Assembly (NCBI GenBank): GCA_030142905.1
Contig: JASJOG010000297.1
Coordinates: 248,001-312,000, forward strand
DNA length: 64,000 bases
From: Heliopora coerulea
Lineage: Eukaryota > Cnidaria > Anthozoa > Scleralcyonacea > Helioporidae
Direction of reading: 5' to 3'
Made by a program: the position numbers and the translations under genes. The notes beneath the pieces were generated by a model. That model was not told the origin of the DNA and did not search any database. It worked only from the letters and a program-made list of their open reading frames with translations. Positions 1 through 53,500 of this stretch are shown here, piece by piece; position 1 is the first letter of the stretch, and each line of letters starts with the position of its first letter.

Positions 1-1
1 T

Positions 2-2116
2 AATATCGATGCGGACAGTTTATCCCGAATACCGGGAGACTTCCAAAAGTACATGGACTCCTGTACGCAAACTGTCTCTCACCAGGAATTCAATGCGGCT
101 GTTTCCCACGTTCGTTCTATAGACAACGGTAATACTGTATGGATAACCTCGATAACAGATCAACCAGACGTCTTGGAAACCGATAAACGGCACTTGCCAA
201 ATCGAGAGAACACTAGTCAGATCAGGATGGTGGACGTTTCAAAAGCCCAACGTAATGATCGGACTATAAGTAGACTACTCTGGTATGTGAATAGAAAGAC
301 GAAACCGACCTTCGAAGACCGACAACAGGAACCCCAAGGAATGAAAAGATACCTTCGAGAATGGAGTAAACTATACGTGGACAGTAAAACCGGAATCCTG
401 TATCGAGGCCAACAAATCGTATTGCCTGTCAAGTACAGACGGATGGTATACCGTGAACTTCATGAGGAAATGGGACACCTTGGAACAGAACGTGTGTTTG
501 CCCTAGCAAGGGAACGATTTTTCTGGCCTGGAATGAGAACGGACATTGACCATTACATCACCCGCGTTTGTCGTTGTCTGAAACAAAAGAAACCAAGTAT
601 CAACACTAGAGAACCACAACAGTCAATCATCAGTACTTCCCCATTTGAATTGGTATCGATAGATTTCGTACATCTGGAACGTAGCTCGGGAGGGTACGAG
701 TATATACTCGTCATAGTCGACCACTTCACGAGATACACTCAAGCATACCCAACAAGGAATAAGTCAGCCAATACAGCCGCAGAAAAAATCTACAATGATT
801 TTATCCCGCGCTTTGACTACCCATCTCGCATTCACCACGATCAAGGCGGGGAGTTTGAGAACAAGCTTTTCTGGAAACTTGAGCAACTCTCGGGCATTGC
901 TCACTCGCGCACGACTCCCTACCATCCACAGGGAAATGGACAGGTTGAGCGGATGAACCGAACGTTGTTAAATATGCTGCGCACTCTACCCGAAGTCTAC
1001 AAAACGAACTGGAAGGACCACGTTGGCAAGTTAATCCATGCGTACAACTGTACCCGACACGAGGCTACCGGGTATTCACCCTTCTTGTTGCTCTTCGGAA
1101 GATCGCCACGTCTCCCCATTGACCTCATGTTTAACCTGCCAGAGAAGAAGGACGCAACTGGATATCCAGCCTACGTGAGAAAATGGAAGACAGCCATGCA
1201 GGAAGCATACACTCTAGCTTCAAAGTCAGCTCGCCAAGCCGCCAATAAAGGGAAGAAGCAAAGTAACAAACGAGTTCGATCCACACTCCTTTCTCCAGGT
1301 GATCGCGTACTAGTGCGGAACTTAACGCCTCGCGGGGGTCCAGGAAAACTTCGAGCGTTCTGGGAAGACGAAATTCATGTAGTAGTGGCCCGGAAGAACC
1401 CTGAGAGTCCTGTCTACGACATCAAGCCAGAATCTGGACGTGGGAAGATAAGAACATTACACCGCAACCTGTTATTACCGTGTGACTACCTTCCATCAGA
1501 ACACGGTGTACCAATCAACAACTTTGTCAAGACAAAAGAGCGTGAAGCAAGTGAACGAAGAGCAAAGTCAAAACCGAGAAGTCAGCCTCCAGCAAATTCC
1601 GCACCAAATGATACAGATTCAGATTCGGAGGGAGAGGAGCGACCATCTGCCATGCCAAGGGATTTGGATGAATTGCACGCAGAAGATTCACAGGAAACGC
1701 TTGAAGACATAGACGAGAATGCAGCGGAACCAAGTGAGATAAGCCACCAGGGAGATGACGACGAAAACGCCACGGTGGAAGAACAGAACCCCACAACGGA
1801 AAACCCCATCCCACAAGTCCTATCGACGATGAATGAACAGGAAAACAGGGATGAAACGGAAAATAGCCGCGAAGAAAACGCCGATTTTCGTCCGCGCCCG
1901 CAACGAATACGACAACCACCATCACGATTCGGGTATAGCGCACCTGGAAATCCGGCCACCGGCGTGTTCAACGTACGGCAAAACCCCACCGTTGGAATGA
2001 TGCAGACACATGGCTTTGTACCGCCATCACCACCCTATTTTTACGGTTTCCCACCAATCGCACCACCGTTTGGTTACCACCAAATTTACCATAACCAGCC
2101 GATGTTTACCTTTTAG
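2..2116 (+). CDS. Gypsy-type LTR retrotransposon pol, 3' part (RNase H tail, integrase, C-terminal tail)
   Basis: The frame is open from base 2 and enters from outside the window, so the first Met at 53 is not a true start. It begins with an RNase H tail (DADSLSRIP). An H2C2-like zinc-binding segment follows (HEEMGHLG near 461-484, then CRCLKQKKP near 569, an atypical spacing). The integrase core has all three acidic residues: SIDF near 655, HHDQGGEF near 834 and QVERMNRT near 941. The GPY-like region ends with [10 protein letters not shown] near 1453. A low-complexity acidic and Pro-rich tail of about 190 residues closes the protein. Integrase joins element cDNA to host DNA. No stop or frameshift interrupts the visible 705 codons, so this copy is young or recently active by that measure. 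gag, protease and reverse transcriptase lie to the left. Antisense open frames across 1527-1989 are shadows. Confidence 0.93.
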   Translation, partial: NIDADSLSRIPGDFQKYMDSCTQTVSHQEFNAAVSHVRSIDNGNTVWITSITDQPDVLETDKRHLPNRENTSQIRMVDVSKAQRNDRTISRLLWYVNRKTKPTFEDRQQEPQGMKRYLREWSKLYVDSKTGILYRGQQIVLPVKYRRMVYRELHEEMGHLGTERVFALARERFFWPGMRTDIDHYITRVCRCLKQKKPSINTREPQQSIISTSPFELVSIDFVHLERSSGGYEYILVIVDHFTRYTQAYPTRNKSANTAAEKIYNDFIPRFDYPSRIHHDQGGEFENKLFWKLEQLSGIAHSRTTPYHPQGNGQVERMNRTLLNMLRTLPEVYKTNWKDHVGKLIHAYNCTRHEATGYSPFLLLFGRSPRLPIDLMFNLPEKKDATGYPAYVRKWKTAMQEAYTLASKSARQAANKGKKQSNKRVRSTLLSPGDRVLVRNLTPRGGPGKLRAFWEDEIHVVVARKNPESPVYDIKPESGRGKIRTLHRNLLLPCDYLPSEHGVPINNFVKTKEREASERRAKSKPRSQPPANSAPNDTDSDSEGEERPSAMPRDLDELHAEDSQETLEDIDENAAEPSEISHQGDDDENATVEEQNPTTENPIPQVLSTMNEQENRDETENSREENADFRPRPQRIRQPPSRFGYSAPGNPATGVFNVRQNPTVGMMQTHGFVPPSPPYFYGFPPIAPPFGYHQIYHNQPMFTF

Positions 2117-2793
2117 ATACTTGGACCATTTAACACTGTAACTTAATATATAAAAAAAAAACAAAACAAAAAAACTTTTAGTCGCAAAATATCTATAGGA
2201 TATGCAAAGGATGCACCACGTAACGTAGCTTGCGGAGAAACGGATCTTTATTGAGAAAGAGAAGACGGACGTGATATAGGTTGACAGAATTGATGGGTTG
2301 TGCCTGATCAACCAACCCTGGTGTCTTAGGATAGGAGGTACTAACAATTTTAGAGACATAAATGAAGAGAGACACAAGCAAGATCCACAAATGTCACGGA
2401 TGACATTCAATAAGGAGAGGAGAGTGATACCGATAATTTATGCTAATAGCGATAAATAGTCAGAGCCTGGCACTAGTGACGAGCGGCACGTGTTGCGTGC
2501 GGAGATCGGAGAGAACGTAGAAAAAACGTTTGAAGGATTGTATTGGAAATATTGCGAGTAATATTATATAGTTTTTTTTGTTGTTGATAAAGCGCTAACA
2601 CTATAATTCCTCGTCTGATATATCGAGTAACAATTTCACCTCCTATCTGGATATCATGATATTAGTTTTTTGCAGAAATGAATACCTGTAAACGACCGGG
2701 CATGTGTAAAATCACTAGTGCTATTCCACAAATACGATAGCTGGAAGACCGACATAGATGTGTGTTCTGTCAACATTTCGGTACAGTTGAGGT
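2117..2793 (+). other. Non-coding tail of the Gypsy element, possible 3' LTR
   Basis: No gene seen. An A-rich run follows the stop at 2150-2175. A purine-rich tract (aaggagaggagag) near 2413-2425 is directly followed by TG, which is how a polypurine tract next to a 3' LTR would look. The LTR itself cannot be delimited because the 5' LTR lies outside the window. Confidence 0.35.
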
Positions 2794-3216
2794 TGGAGCT
2801 GGTTCGTTACTCGATATTATCAAAAAAATCGATACTCTGGCTACGTCGATACCGATACTTTCAGTTTATGATGTTTTCGATAATATCGAATGTTGATACT
2901 TTCGATACTCGAAGCTTTCGACACTTGATAGCATTTATACTTCCATGTTGGTATTACTTGTAGAAATTTCTTTAAAAATGTTGCGAACTTGTGAACAAGG
3001 ATAAAGTTATCTTCGCTGTTCTAGTAAGTAAACGAACCAAACCCCATGTTGCTCTCCTCCGCAGGTAACTTTTTCCTGAATCATTGATTTCATGAATTGA
3101 CATTGCATTGTGGGTACTGGCTTACTGGTTTAATCGTATCGATCAAATATCAAATATATCGAAAATAAATTATGGTATCGAGTATCGAATGAAAAGCAGG
3201 TATCGAACCAGCACTA
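2794..3216. mobile_element. Short hAT-like non-autonomous element (423 bp)
   Basis: The ends are TGGAGCTGGTTCG and CGAACCAGCACTA, which are imperfect terminal inverted repeats. They are flanked by 8-bp direct repeats GTTGAGGT (2786-2793) and GTTGAAGT (3217-3224), matching 7 of 8. An 8-bp duplication is the hAT signature. The interior is rich in TCGATAC repeats in both orientations and has no coding capacity. Boundaries are good; the superfamily is inferred from target-site length only. Confidence 0.65.
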
Positions 3217-3517
3217 GTTGAAGTATGGGTTTAGACTAATTAGGCATCCCCGTCTAACTTGTCGTCGCCGTACCAGACTTCTTTAGGACGCCTAAACGAT
3301 CTATCGGTAGCACTCACGCGCCGCCATGACTTTTCCGATGCTTGTTAATGAAGGGAAATTTTAGAAAATTACTGTGTGGACAATTAGTCTTAGTTTTCCT
3401 CATCATTCTCAGAAACGTTAAAGCACGATTTGTTCGCTGATTAGAAAATTTTGAAGATAAATTTCATCGAGAATGACAAAAAACGGAGTTGCGTTGATCA
3501 TCGTATTATTCGATTAC

Positions 3518-3583
3518 ATACTCTGGCTAACGGCAGACGATTTTACTTGTCAAGGGGAGAGCTTCTGCCTGGAAAGAGTTAAT
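3518..3583 (+). repeat. Copy of a dispersed short TTAACCC-type palindromic repeat
   Basis: The core (CTCTGGCTAACG, GACGATTTTACTTGTCAAGG) recurs at 6908-7008, 20336-20515, 33122-33226, 51013-51080 and 51908-52010, in either orientation. Open frames across this copy are not credited as genes. Confidence 0.55.
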
Positions 3584-3772
3584 CTATTTATAGAACTACT
3601 TGTCCAACAAATCATCGAATTGACAATTTTTCATTCGAAATTTAGAACGGTATTTTTCGTCATACGTTAGGCCGATATTTATCAAGATATAATCTGGCTG
3701 ACCATCTGAAAAATGTCATTTTAGGTACTCGCACCTTTGATGTTTAACTACTCTGCGTTCCCGTTTCTTTAG

Positions 3773-44749
<40,977 letters not shown>

Positions 44750-44953
44750 TTATTTCAATTCAGTAGACAGTGAGGACAAGTAATTTATTGATTCGACAAT
44801 AAGGATTTGCAATACCATTAATCAATAGAGAAATATGGAGCGAGCACTATTACTAGTCAGAAGAGTTTGAGATCTGTAGGGGTGAAGATTTTTCTTCTTG
44901 AATTTTAGTAATAAGGAACTTCAGAGTGAGAGCTTGTGAAAAAGAGGAAGGCA

Positions 44954-44968
44954 AATAAATTCAATAAA
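44954..44968 (+). promoter_or_regulatory. Candidate poly(A) signals of the oxidase gene
   Basis: Two AATAAA hexamers (44954-44959 and 44963-44968) about 205 bp after the stop codon. Confidence 0.65.
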
Positions 44969-45599
44969 CAGCAAAGTTTACAAGGAATTTGTTATGCCTT
45001 TTTACTTATTTCTATATTACATTTAACCTTTTTCCGGCAGATAGTCTCCCAGTGACGAGTACAGGCCTGCAATGGTCTGCATTGCAGGCTGTTCGAACTT
45101 GGAGCAGTGAACCATAGGGATCATAAATGAACTACAAGGGGTGTTATAGCTAAATGGCACTCAAGCACAGGGCACAAATTAAAGACTGCCATATTGTGGC
45201 TAAAATGGGAGGTAAAACAAATAAAGTCAAGATGAAAAGTTCAAGGTCACGGACTCATGATCAAAGGCCAGTTCACTTTTGTGTCTTGTATCGTCCTTTC
45301 TTTAAAAAACAAACATAAAATATTTAGCCGACTATATTTAGCCGAAAATATTTAGTCGACTAAAATATAATAGCCGACTAATTACAAGCAAAGCAGTTTT
45401 AACTGCTTTACATATTACAAAAACAACACGAAACAATTCCTTAAAAAGTAATTGTTCGACCTTGAGATTCCCAAAATGGCAGATAAAGGCCTGGTGAAAA
45501 ACAATTTGCGCCCCAGTTTACTCAAAATGGCGGCGTATAATTTGGTTCCAATTCTCGGCCCCAATGCCCCCCTCTAGTTTTATATTATTCTCCGTAATC

Positions 45600-45900
45600 A
45601 GAATGCCAACTGGCCAGTGAAATGTAAAGTCAAGGTGGCCGCACATGAATGGCATTTTTGTCGAACAGTTTTCGTCCATACGCAGTCTTAGTCTTCCACA
45701 TGACGTTTTACCCTTGTCTTAAGAATTCTCGTCGAAAGTACACGCCGTCGAAAGTTCCATTTCTGTCAAATGACAGAAATGGAATTTCACAATTGCAAAT
45801 ATATTCCAACAAAATCAAACCGAGGAACTGATTGCATGTTTCATGAAAATAAATCAACAGGATCCCCATAGAACGTTCCCGAAAAATCTCTTTAGGCAAG
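45600..45900. mobile_element. Fold-back element with CCAAGATGGC arms, partial copy C
   Basis: AGAATGCCAACTGGCCAGTG and AAGTCAAGGTGGCCGC match the left arm of copies A and B. A short palindrome lies at 45754-45783 (TTCCATTTCTGTCA and its inverse). The stretch 44970-45595 holds only repeat fragments, including a short TTAACC unit near 45027. Confidence 0.45.
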
Positions 45901-46035
45901 TGTTCAGCGAGCGTCCTCTGTTTATAGTGGGTTGACGATATTTGTCAAATTTTGCAGACCTGTTAGGTCATTACCCTCAAATTTTTCCATATTTCCAAAC
46001 TCGTAGCTAAATATATACTGTAGATATAATTAGAA

Positions 46036-47167
46036 ATACGCGTACGCAACAACCCCTCGCCCACCCCTCCAATTTATCCCTGGAGAATTTGATTCAGATT
46101 AATATTTTTTCAAAATTGTCATAAAGACAAATCGTCGTTACTGTAACTAAAGAGTAAATACAATTGAAAAGAAAAAACACAGTTCGGTAGTCATTTAAGT
46201 TGAAGATTTCAATTCAGTTTTAAAACAAATCGTTCAGAGAGAACAATCTTTGATGGCTTAAATGCTAAGATCAATTCTCACCATTAAATCAATGGATGCT
46301 TGGATTAAGATCCTGTATTAATGTCGAGCTTGTGGTGTTTCGTGCCGTTTTCGAATTAAAATATGCATTCATTTTCCCTTAAAGTAAGATTTTATTGGAT
46401 CAGATCTTTATGCATTACAAGCCAAAAAAGAAAGAACAATATCCTTCAATCCAACCTCTCGTTTTATCAACAAGAACAAGTCCCCAAGTTCGCCCAGGGC
46501 AGACTTGAGTGAACCGGAATCCACTGACTTATACTTTCATAACATAGACGAATACAACGCTGCTTCTGATTGGCTGCTATGCGTTCTACATATATCGATG
46601 GAGTACGGGAAAACCTCGCGAAAACATTTCGAAAGAAAACAATTCTTGAGAAAATTATTATTAAGTTGTCAAAAAAAGCGTACAATCTTAGGGAAAAAAA
46701 ACAAAGTAAGCAATTATTGCAGAAAAAAAATCAAAGCCTTTGGCCTTGAGGATCACCAGATGTTCAAAAGGCCAATCAAAAACTTTGGATGTTTAGGCTT
46801 ACGCAAGGAGAACGCAATTTTTAATCAGCGAAATAAAGCTTGTTTTCCGTTATTTTGTTTCTAATTCTATGTCATAAAAGAAATGGTTCGTGATTTGGCG
46901 TGCTCCGTTGAGTTATGGATACACTTGAGAAGTTGGGAGAGCACTCAAAAATCTAGAGTTGCTCTCGGTTATCGCCTTTCGTGCTCTCGCAACCTCCTCT
47001 GCGTGCATCCACAACTCAATAGAACACAACAAATCATGAACTATTTCTTTATTATATAAACACATAATACATACTGCAAAATTTTTTCTCCCTAGTCATC
47101 ACGCGCGTACATGCACTCCAGGCGCGTCGAGATTGGTACCCTCGCAACGCGCTTTGGGCGAGGGGTT
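46036..47167. mobile_element. Dispersed repeat with ACCCCTCGCCCA ends, copy 2
   Basis: The left end is ACGCAACAACCCCTCGCCCA and the right end is TTGGGCGAGGGGTT. Homologous to 28671-30688 but shorter. A 119-codon open frame (46505-46864) has no domain I recognise. Confidence 0.5.
46876..47045. mobile_element. MITE nested in dispersed repeat copy 2
   Basis: Left GGTTCGTGATTTGGCGTGCT ... TTGAGTTATGGATACAC and right GTGCATCCACAACTCAATAG ... AAATCATGAAC are inverted. Copy 1 of the host repeat lacks this segment. Confidence 0.5.
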
Positions 47168-47599
47168 ATGAAGATTTGGAAGTTAAATTGCATGTCAAAT
47201 TAGCATGATGTTGTATATCCCAGCTTTTGACTTCAAAGCTTTGTGGCACCAACAAAAGAAATAATAATATGCCAACTTTTACTTAAGAAATTTTTGTAAA
47301 ATTTAAATTTTTCATTATTCAGTGCTTATTTAAACTCTGGTAGATGAGTAAAAACTAGTATTTTAAACTGAAGAAGGCAGAACAGTCGAAACGTTCTTAA
47401 AAATAATAAAAGACCAGCAAAGAAAATTTTCTGTTATACTTGATTTGTTATATACAAGTATGACAGAATACCTGACGTACAAAAATATCTCCTCTAAATG
47501 TCATTCACTGGCACATCTCAATGCAGGTGCAAAAGTTTTAATTATTAATTAAGGTGGATACTTTGAGTAAAAATGACAACGTAAATTATATATCGACTT

Positions 47600-47605
47600 T
47601 TTATT
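47600..47605 (-). promoter_or_regulatory. Poly(A) signal for the PRPF8-like last exon
   Basis: AATAAA on the - strand, about 200 bp after the stop at 47805-47807. It supports a true 3' terminal exon. Confidence 0.6.
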
Positions 47606-47804
47606 TGCTTTAAAAATATGACATGACATTAAACTCTAAGAATGTCTTCATGACAGATTACAGCAGCTACATTAACCAAGTTAACTCAAAACATTATTTA
47701 CATTTGAAAGTACAAGGGGAAACTAATTTTTATGCTACTGCTAACGTCTTCGTAAGAAATCTTGATACATCACTTAAACAAATGTGAACAAAGTTCTCAT
47801 TCAG

Positions 47805-47959
47805 TTAACTGAACGCATCCTCTCTGTCAGTACCAATCATTTCAGACTCCTCCAAAGTACTGAAGTTTAGGAAATGAGACGGGCGATGAACTTCGTGATA
47901 AAATTCCTTTGGATTGGCCAGCATTAGTTCATATCTCATACTAGGTGAATGACGAACAC
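47805..47959 (-). pseudogene. PRPF8-like terminal exon, on the opposite strand to its partner exons
   Basis: After the acceptor CCATAG, 155 nt encode [14 protein letters not shown], then [36 protein letters not shown] and TAA. This is the extreme C-terminus of the spliceosomal protein Prp8 (human ends DREDLYA), the part after the JAB1/MPN domain that contacts the helicase Brr2. It starts in phase 1, exactly what exon 53951-54151 needs (Met-Gly split codon), yet it lies on the other strand and 5.7 kb to the left of that exon. It is diverged from the very conserved family tail, so this is a paralog or decaying copy, not the main gene. The family match itself is firm. Confidence 0.88.
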
Positions 47960-48802
47960 CTATGGAAACAAGCAAAATCGAATAGACATTGATTAGTCGG
48001 ATATAATATATGCTTGCACATAAGATAAAACACGACTAAAATTACATTTAATTTACATTCTGACCATGTGCAACAAGTTATTATGAAATATGATACATGC
48101 GCGGGATTTTCCCGGTAATATAGTCAATGTAAAATTACTGTAAAATTACTGTGGTCGATAAGACATGCAAGTGGCATGTAGTTGTCCAGCATATCCAATG
48201 TAATTGTTTATGTTAAATTTGATGTACTCCACAATGTAAACTTGGTGCCTTTTGGGAGACAACCTCGTTTATTTTGTTCATCTTCAAGCGACATAACACG
48301 GGATGAAGACGTTTTTAGTCAGATATTTCCATATGTGGCTTATACGTGGGTTGCAACCAATCCCTCAGGATTCAAGACGATACGGCGGCCATATTAGTTC
48401 CACATACAATAAAAGTTAATGAGATTCTATTTTGAAAGTTCATCCAAGATGACTGCCATGTCAGATGCACACCCCCTATAATGTCGTCAGACAGGCCTTG
48501 ACGTTTCTGATCGTGATCTGCTAAACCATTACGTATTTAAATTAAACTGTAAATGTCACATCAAATTTACGACTTATTGAGGGGGGAACTTTTTCTCAAA
48601 ACCCCAGCAGATATGACCCTGGTTTTAAAATTAGCCATATGAATAACTAGGACTGAGTCTATCAATTCCTTTTTGTAGACTGTCCACCTTCGGAACATGT
48701 TGCCGCAGCACGACTACCTCAAGGTAGAATTCATTCTAAAATCTAAAAAATGTCAAGGCACCCCAATACCAAGATATTTCCATCATTCCACCATAAAGAT
48801 TG

Positions 48803-49135
48803 GGACACACGAGGCGTGAAGTCGCGGAGACACGTCGCAGGGACGTGTCCTTTTTGTCAGACGGACGAGAAGACTTGTCGCGAAGACTTGTTTTTGTTGA
48901 CCGCTTTCCCCGTGAAAGTTGCTGCATGAACTGTTCCCACAAAGAGACACGTCCTGGCAAATCACTTCTGTCCCTGCGACGTGTTGCAGGAATTCAAATG
49001 AATTTGAATTCATGCAACAAGTCGCGGGGAAAAGTTCTGTTCCCGAGACAAAGTTTTGCTTGGTCCAGATTGGGGAGGTTGACCTTCGAACATATCACTG
49101 TAACAAGTCTCCGCGACTTGACGCCTCTAGTGTCC
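48803..49135. mobile_element. 333-bp MITE with 29-bp inverted ends
   Basis: Left GGACACACGAGGCGTGAAGT... and the inverse of the right end GGACACTAGAGGCGTCAAGT... agree at 26 of 29 positions. Open frames on both strands inside are short and non-specific. It lies in the intron between PRPF8-like exons. Confidence 0.75.
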
Positions 49136-49772
49136 GACCTTGATTTCTAGCGTGTTACATTCATACCCATTCAACGCGGGAGCTTAAACAATCTTAAAAA
49201 CTGTTCTACAAACTCATTTCCGGCATGATCAATCTTGTATTATTGTATCCGCTGACCTTTCTTTAGAACGTCAAAGTGGTACTATGTTGGCGACTTGGTG
49301 TGGGTGGCTGGTAACTGGCTGGGTTGGTGGCAATCACGTGATAGATGAATAACTTACGGGTACGAGCGAAGAAATTACCGAACGTGAAGGAAATGTCGCG
49401 CATTTCGAGTGGAACGCGTGATCGTTCGTTCAACGTCGGAATGAGAAGAACATCTTGTGAATTTTTTGACACATGATAAGTCATAGACTACTTTTTTTTT
49501 GTTTTCCAAGCCGTCGTACTTAGACTGACCAACATTTTGGTCAGACTCTCATTACTTGTGTAATCAAAGAAGGCATTGTGTTTTCACTTTCACTTGGAAG
49601 GCACTATTTGCGTGAAAGGCCACCTACCAAACAAATATTGAAACATGATTGAACAAGCCGTTATGCTGGTATTGTCATTATTATTGAACCAAACCGTTAT
49701 GCTGGTACAGATGACTGTACTAAACCAAGCCGTTGTGCTGATATTATCGAAGCAAAGAGTTAAAGAATTGAC

Positions 49773-50461
49773 CAGGCCCGTAGCAAGCCTCCATCCCTAG
49801 GGGGGGCATTGATAGCTCTAGGGGGGCAACGAACTAGACCCATCTGACCTGTTCCAACAACAATACATCATGACCAACCAATTCAAAAATCAAAATACCC
49901 CTTCCTGCACGAGTGGAAACGAAGAAAAAAAAGAGACAGTACCAAATATTTATATAACGAACTATTATTAATATCGATATGGACATAAGATCGTTTAGTT
50001 TATCCAGTCCAACTTAAGTTCAACTACTAAACGTCTTGATTCATAAATTTATTAGATTAACAGTACGTTGGTCTTCTTTAACGCATCGTCAACTATTCGA
50101 TTGAAGCTAAATCAACTGCAAACGAGGGTGAAGTACTGTTAGTCTCTTGACAAATGTATCTAGGTCCAGTTTAGCACTTATTTTGTGCTCGAATACAAGC
50201 AAGACCAAACTGGCTTGCCTCGGCTGCAGCATAGCATGTCGTGTTGGTTTGTCAATACGAGTTAACACGGAAAAGCCACTTTCACAAACGGCACTACTTG
50301 AGCCAATCGCTGCTACTCCATTTAGACACAGGCATACCTCGTTTATCATATTCATTTATTTCAATAATAATATTTTTTAATATGGTCAGCATTTTTTTCC
50401 AGGGGAGGCGAAAAAAATTCGGAGGGGCATTTCTCCTAGGCCCCCCTAGCCTACGGGTCCG
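49773..50461 (-). mobile_element. hAT-type element, 689 bp, inserted in the inverted-repeat arm
   Basis: The ends CAGGCCCGTAGCAAGCC and GCCTACGGGTCCG are inverted with mismatches. A perfect 8-bp duplication GAATTGAC flanks it (49765-49772 and 50462-50469). The other arm of the inverted repeat has a single GAATTGGC at the same place, an empty site. G-rich CTAGGGGGGC runs lie just inside both ends. Confidence 0.92.
50107..50355 (-). pseudogene. hAT transposase C-terminal dimerisation region only
   Basis: About 80 codons encode SAVCESGFSVLTRIDKPTRH ... QASLVLLVFEHKI. The pattern CESGFSxL.RI...(R/L) ... L matches the C-terminal dimerisation motif of hAT transposases. The rest of the transposase is missing, so this is an internal-deletion derivative that can only move with help. 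Confidence 0.75.
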
Positions 50462-50511
50462 GAATTGACTCATATCATTTTTATGACGGCAAAAGAAGTT
50501 TCATCACGTTC

Positions 50512-53500
50512 GTAAGGTACATTTTGGGATGAAATGTTTTTAACCTTATACTTATTGTTTAGGCTGAAACGTATATATGTTTAGCCTGAAACAGCTTGTT
50601 AAGTAACTTGAAACAAAGAATGAAGTTGTTAGTTTTGCCAAGATGATGTGCTACTATGTGCATTGAAATGAGTAATTAATGCAAGTCAAACAGTTTGCGG
50701 CTGACTTTAGTAAAGGAGATGAAAGCAAATTCGGGCATAATGCAAGAGAAGAATGCATGGTGATGGCACTTACTTCATTTGCCTGCAGTTAAATTATATG
50801 TGTAAAACTTACCATACATTGAGTCAGTTTCTAGTGCTATGTTCACGAGAGCTAGCAATGGCCCTTCTGTGTCACTTAATTGTGGTTTTAATCAGATGTT
50901 CTAGTTTTTTGTTAAAATAATAAGCAAGAACACACATTCCAGCTAACATCCGACTATTTTATTCAACAGAGTGGGGCAGCAGCCCTTCATTGGTTGACTT
51001 CCAACTTGGTTAACCCATTAAGGGATAAGAGCTTACTTTAGAATTTGACTCTGGCTAATGTCAGGTGATTTTCAGCAGAATGGCGTGTAAATGTCTTGTT
51101 CATCTGGATATTGCATTTTTAGTTTTGTTGTAGCTTAGTTCAATATTTTTTGCTCAGTTTATGTACTGATGATTCTAATAAGTGGTATGGGAATGCAGGG
51201 TGCATCTTCACTTTCAGTAAAAGGAGTAAAAGGAAGGGATAATGAACTGAGTATGATGATGCAAGAGGAAAGAGATCATTTAAATTGCACAATTTTAGTC
51301 AGCCAGGGATTTTCCCCGATTTCAACCACTAGAACCTCGCAATGGCTAACTCTTTTGTTAATACTAAACTTAATGGAATGCCTACAGGTATACAAACTAT
51401 AAGCAATACAAGTTCAGCCTCTGAGAGAGCATAAGCCCTGGTGGTTACCAAGGCCTGGTTATATAAAACATGCACTTAATTTTGGTTACTTGAATAAGAA
51501 ATCTGAACTTTTAGATAAGTTACCAAAAAGGATATAAGCTATTTTGGACAACAAACATTGGAAATAAACACCATTGGCACCAGCTTATACTATGGCTCTT
51601 TACTGAGTAAAAATAAATCCTCAACAAACCCACTGGTACATCTTCACTTAGTGTGTTCAGAGATGATTTTGTTCGAAAATCTCTTCCACCGAACTGCCAC
51701 CCTGCTCGTACTGATTGTTGATAGTCTTGGTTTCCAGATCATTAGGTTATGCCAATAACTGGCATATAATTACTTAAACCGTTACCATTTTGGATAGAAT
51801 TATTTTTATTCAGTTCATTGAAATCCATTTTGGTACCTGTATTTTTTAATATTATTAATGTCATCAACAAATCAATCGGTGGACATTGGCACACACCGTG
51901 TGCCTATATTTTTACTCTGACTAACGCTGGATTATTATACCATGGCTAACACCAGTCGATTTTTGCCGTGAGTACAAGTCATCCTGTTCATTAAGGGTAT
52001 AAGCCGTTTTAAAATGAATAGGAAGTTCATACAAACACATCGGCAACTTGATCTTACGATGAAAGTTTTCATTAATAACAAGAGGAATGAATAATTTGTC
52101 GTCCCAAGAGTGTTTTCAATACCGTCCTACTTCCACTCAGTTTGACGTAGGGAGTATTTCCACGGTGTCACAGTTACGTTCACACTCGATACGTAGAACA
52201 TTTTCGTTTCTTTGAGTGCTTGGAGTGACCAGAGCTGCCGAGAATTGTTACAGGGGTGCAAAAACAGCATTCACTGTTCATTCCAACTTCAATTATGCGT
52301 GAAGACATTCTACTTTGTTCAGTGCCGTCGCCGTATTTGCCTGCTTAAACTCCATAACGTTGAAAAAGGTTGATCATACTAATTTTGGTAGTTGGCCGAC
52401 GTAAACCTTTACTTCGGGTTTGACAGGGAATTTGAAATGAAGTCGAAAAATCACTTGTGTTATATTTAATTATATCCAACAACGATAACACTCCACGAAT
52501 TCTATCTGATTTTCAAGGTGCCATTAGACAGTAACCCAGAGCTGTACCTACGTGGTAAGTCGCCAGGGGCAAGTTCGGTTAATAGTGCCCTCTCGAACCT
52601 CTCTAACGCGCCCCAAGCACCTTACATTGTAGGAATTAAATACTGCTACTACCGCTTGACAATTAAACGAGGTATTTCGGTAGAAATAAGCGATTTTGGT
52701 GTTTTTTTAATTATACAAAATGTAACTGAAAATTTCAAACAGGTGCTTCTGAGCCTTGACAGCTGATAAATCGTTAATTAACGATGAGAAGTTTAGGCAC
52801 TGATTTAACATTTTGTTGAGCTTTGCAAAACTTTTTTTGTAAATCTAGAAAAAGACCAAAAATGTACAATTTTTGTTTCTGAAATTGTTACTCCATAAAA
52901 TTTTAACACCCGGGACAAGCGCTCCAGTAGACCCCCTTTGACACGGCACTGCAGTAACATTTAGCACAGAACGTAATTTCCAAGTCTAAAACAGCATATA
53001 ATCTATTCACACTAAACTAAAATGAAGTTTTAAAGAGTTAAAAATAGATAGCAAAAACAGTTGATTTTAAAAATTTTATTTTAGAAACAAGAGGTGGAAC
53101 GTGATTTTTACCCATTGAAATTGTATATTCGTGAGTATAACTGGTACGTTGCAAACTGTACCTTATTCAAAGTGAAGGTCCTGTTCTTGACTATATCCTT
53201 TAAAGTAATCAAAATTTGTCACTTTTTCGGCTAAAGTGCCTTACGGTTTGGCGTTTCATGTCCGCGAAAGTGCCAAGACTGACCTTTAAGATAATGCTTA
53301 GAGACTGACATTGAAGTACAGAAAGGCCCACAAATACCCAAATTTCTAACTTCACTTTTTGAATAGCAGTCAGCTTTCCAGTTATACTGGAGTTCAGTGC
53401 GTTGTTATCAGAAAGGAAGGGAAGAGACGATTGTAAAATAGGTTATAAAAAATACTTATAGTTTAACTATTATTTTAAATAGCGAGGGTCGCATAAATCT

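Larger units (their letters stand above)
49250..50510. repeat. Left arm of a large diverged inverted repeat
   Basis: From CCGCTGACC onward this matches the inverse of 55960-56535. Shared words include GTGGCAATCACGTGA, AACGTGAAGGAAA, GACTGACCAA.ATTTTGG, CGTGAAAGGCC and CCAAACCGTTATGCTGGTA. Without the hAT insertion it is about 570 bp. The inner part has three diverged AACCAAGCCGTTATGCTGGT units. Confidence 0.8.

Noticed and set aside
1527..1989. Antisense open frames over the Gypsy tail
   Set aside because: They mirror the low-complexity acidic/Pro-rich coding tail on the + strand.
46505..46864. 119-codon + open frame as a gene
   Set aside because: It lies in a dispersed repeat and has no recognisable domain or conserved start.
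48783..49150. Overlapping open frames on both strands
   Set aside because: They lie in a MITE with 29-bp inverted ends and have no domain.
49640..49765. Regular repeats that could suggest a CRISPR-like array
   Set aside because: Only three diverged units, in an animal genome, within a larger inverted repeat.
52518..52766. Exon-like PLDSNPELYLR flanked by AG and GT, and its longer open frame
   Set aside because: Prp8 has no residues at this position and I recognise no family; probably chance or repeat.
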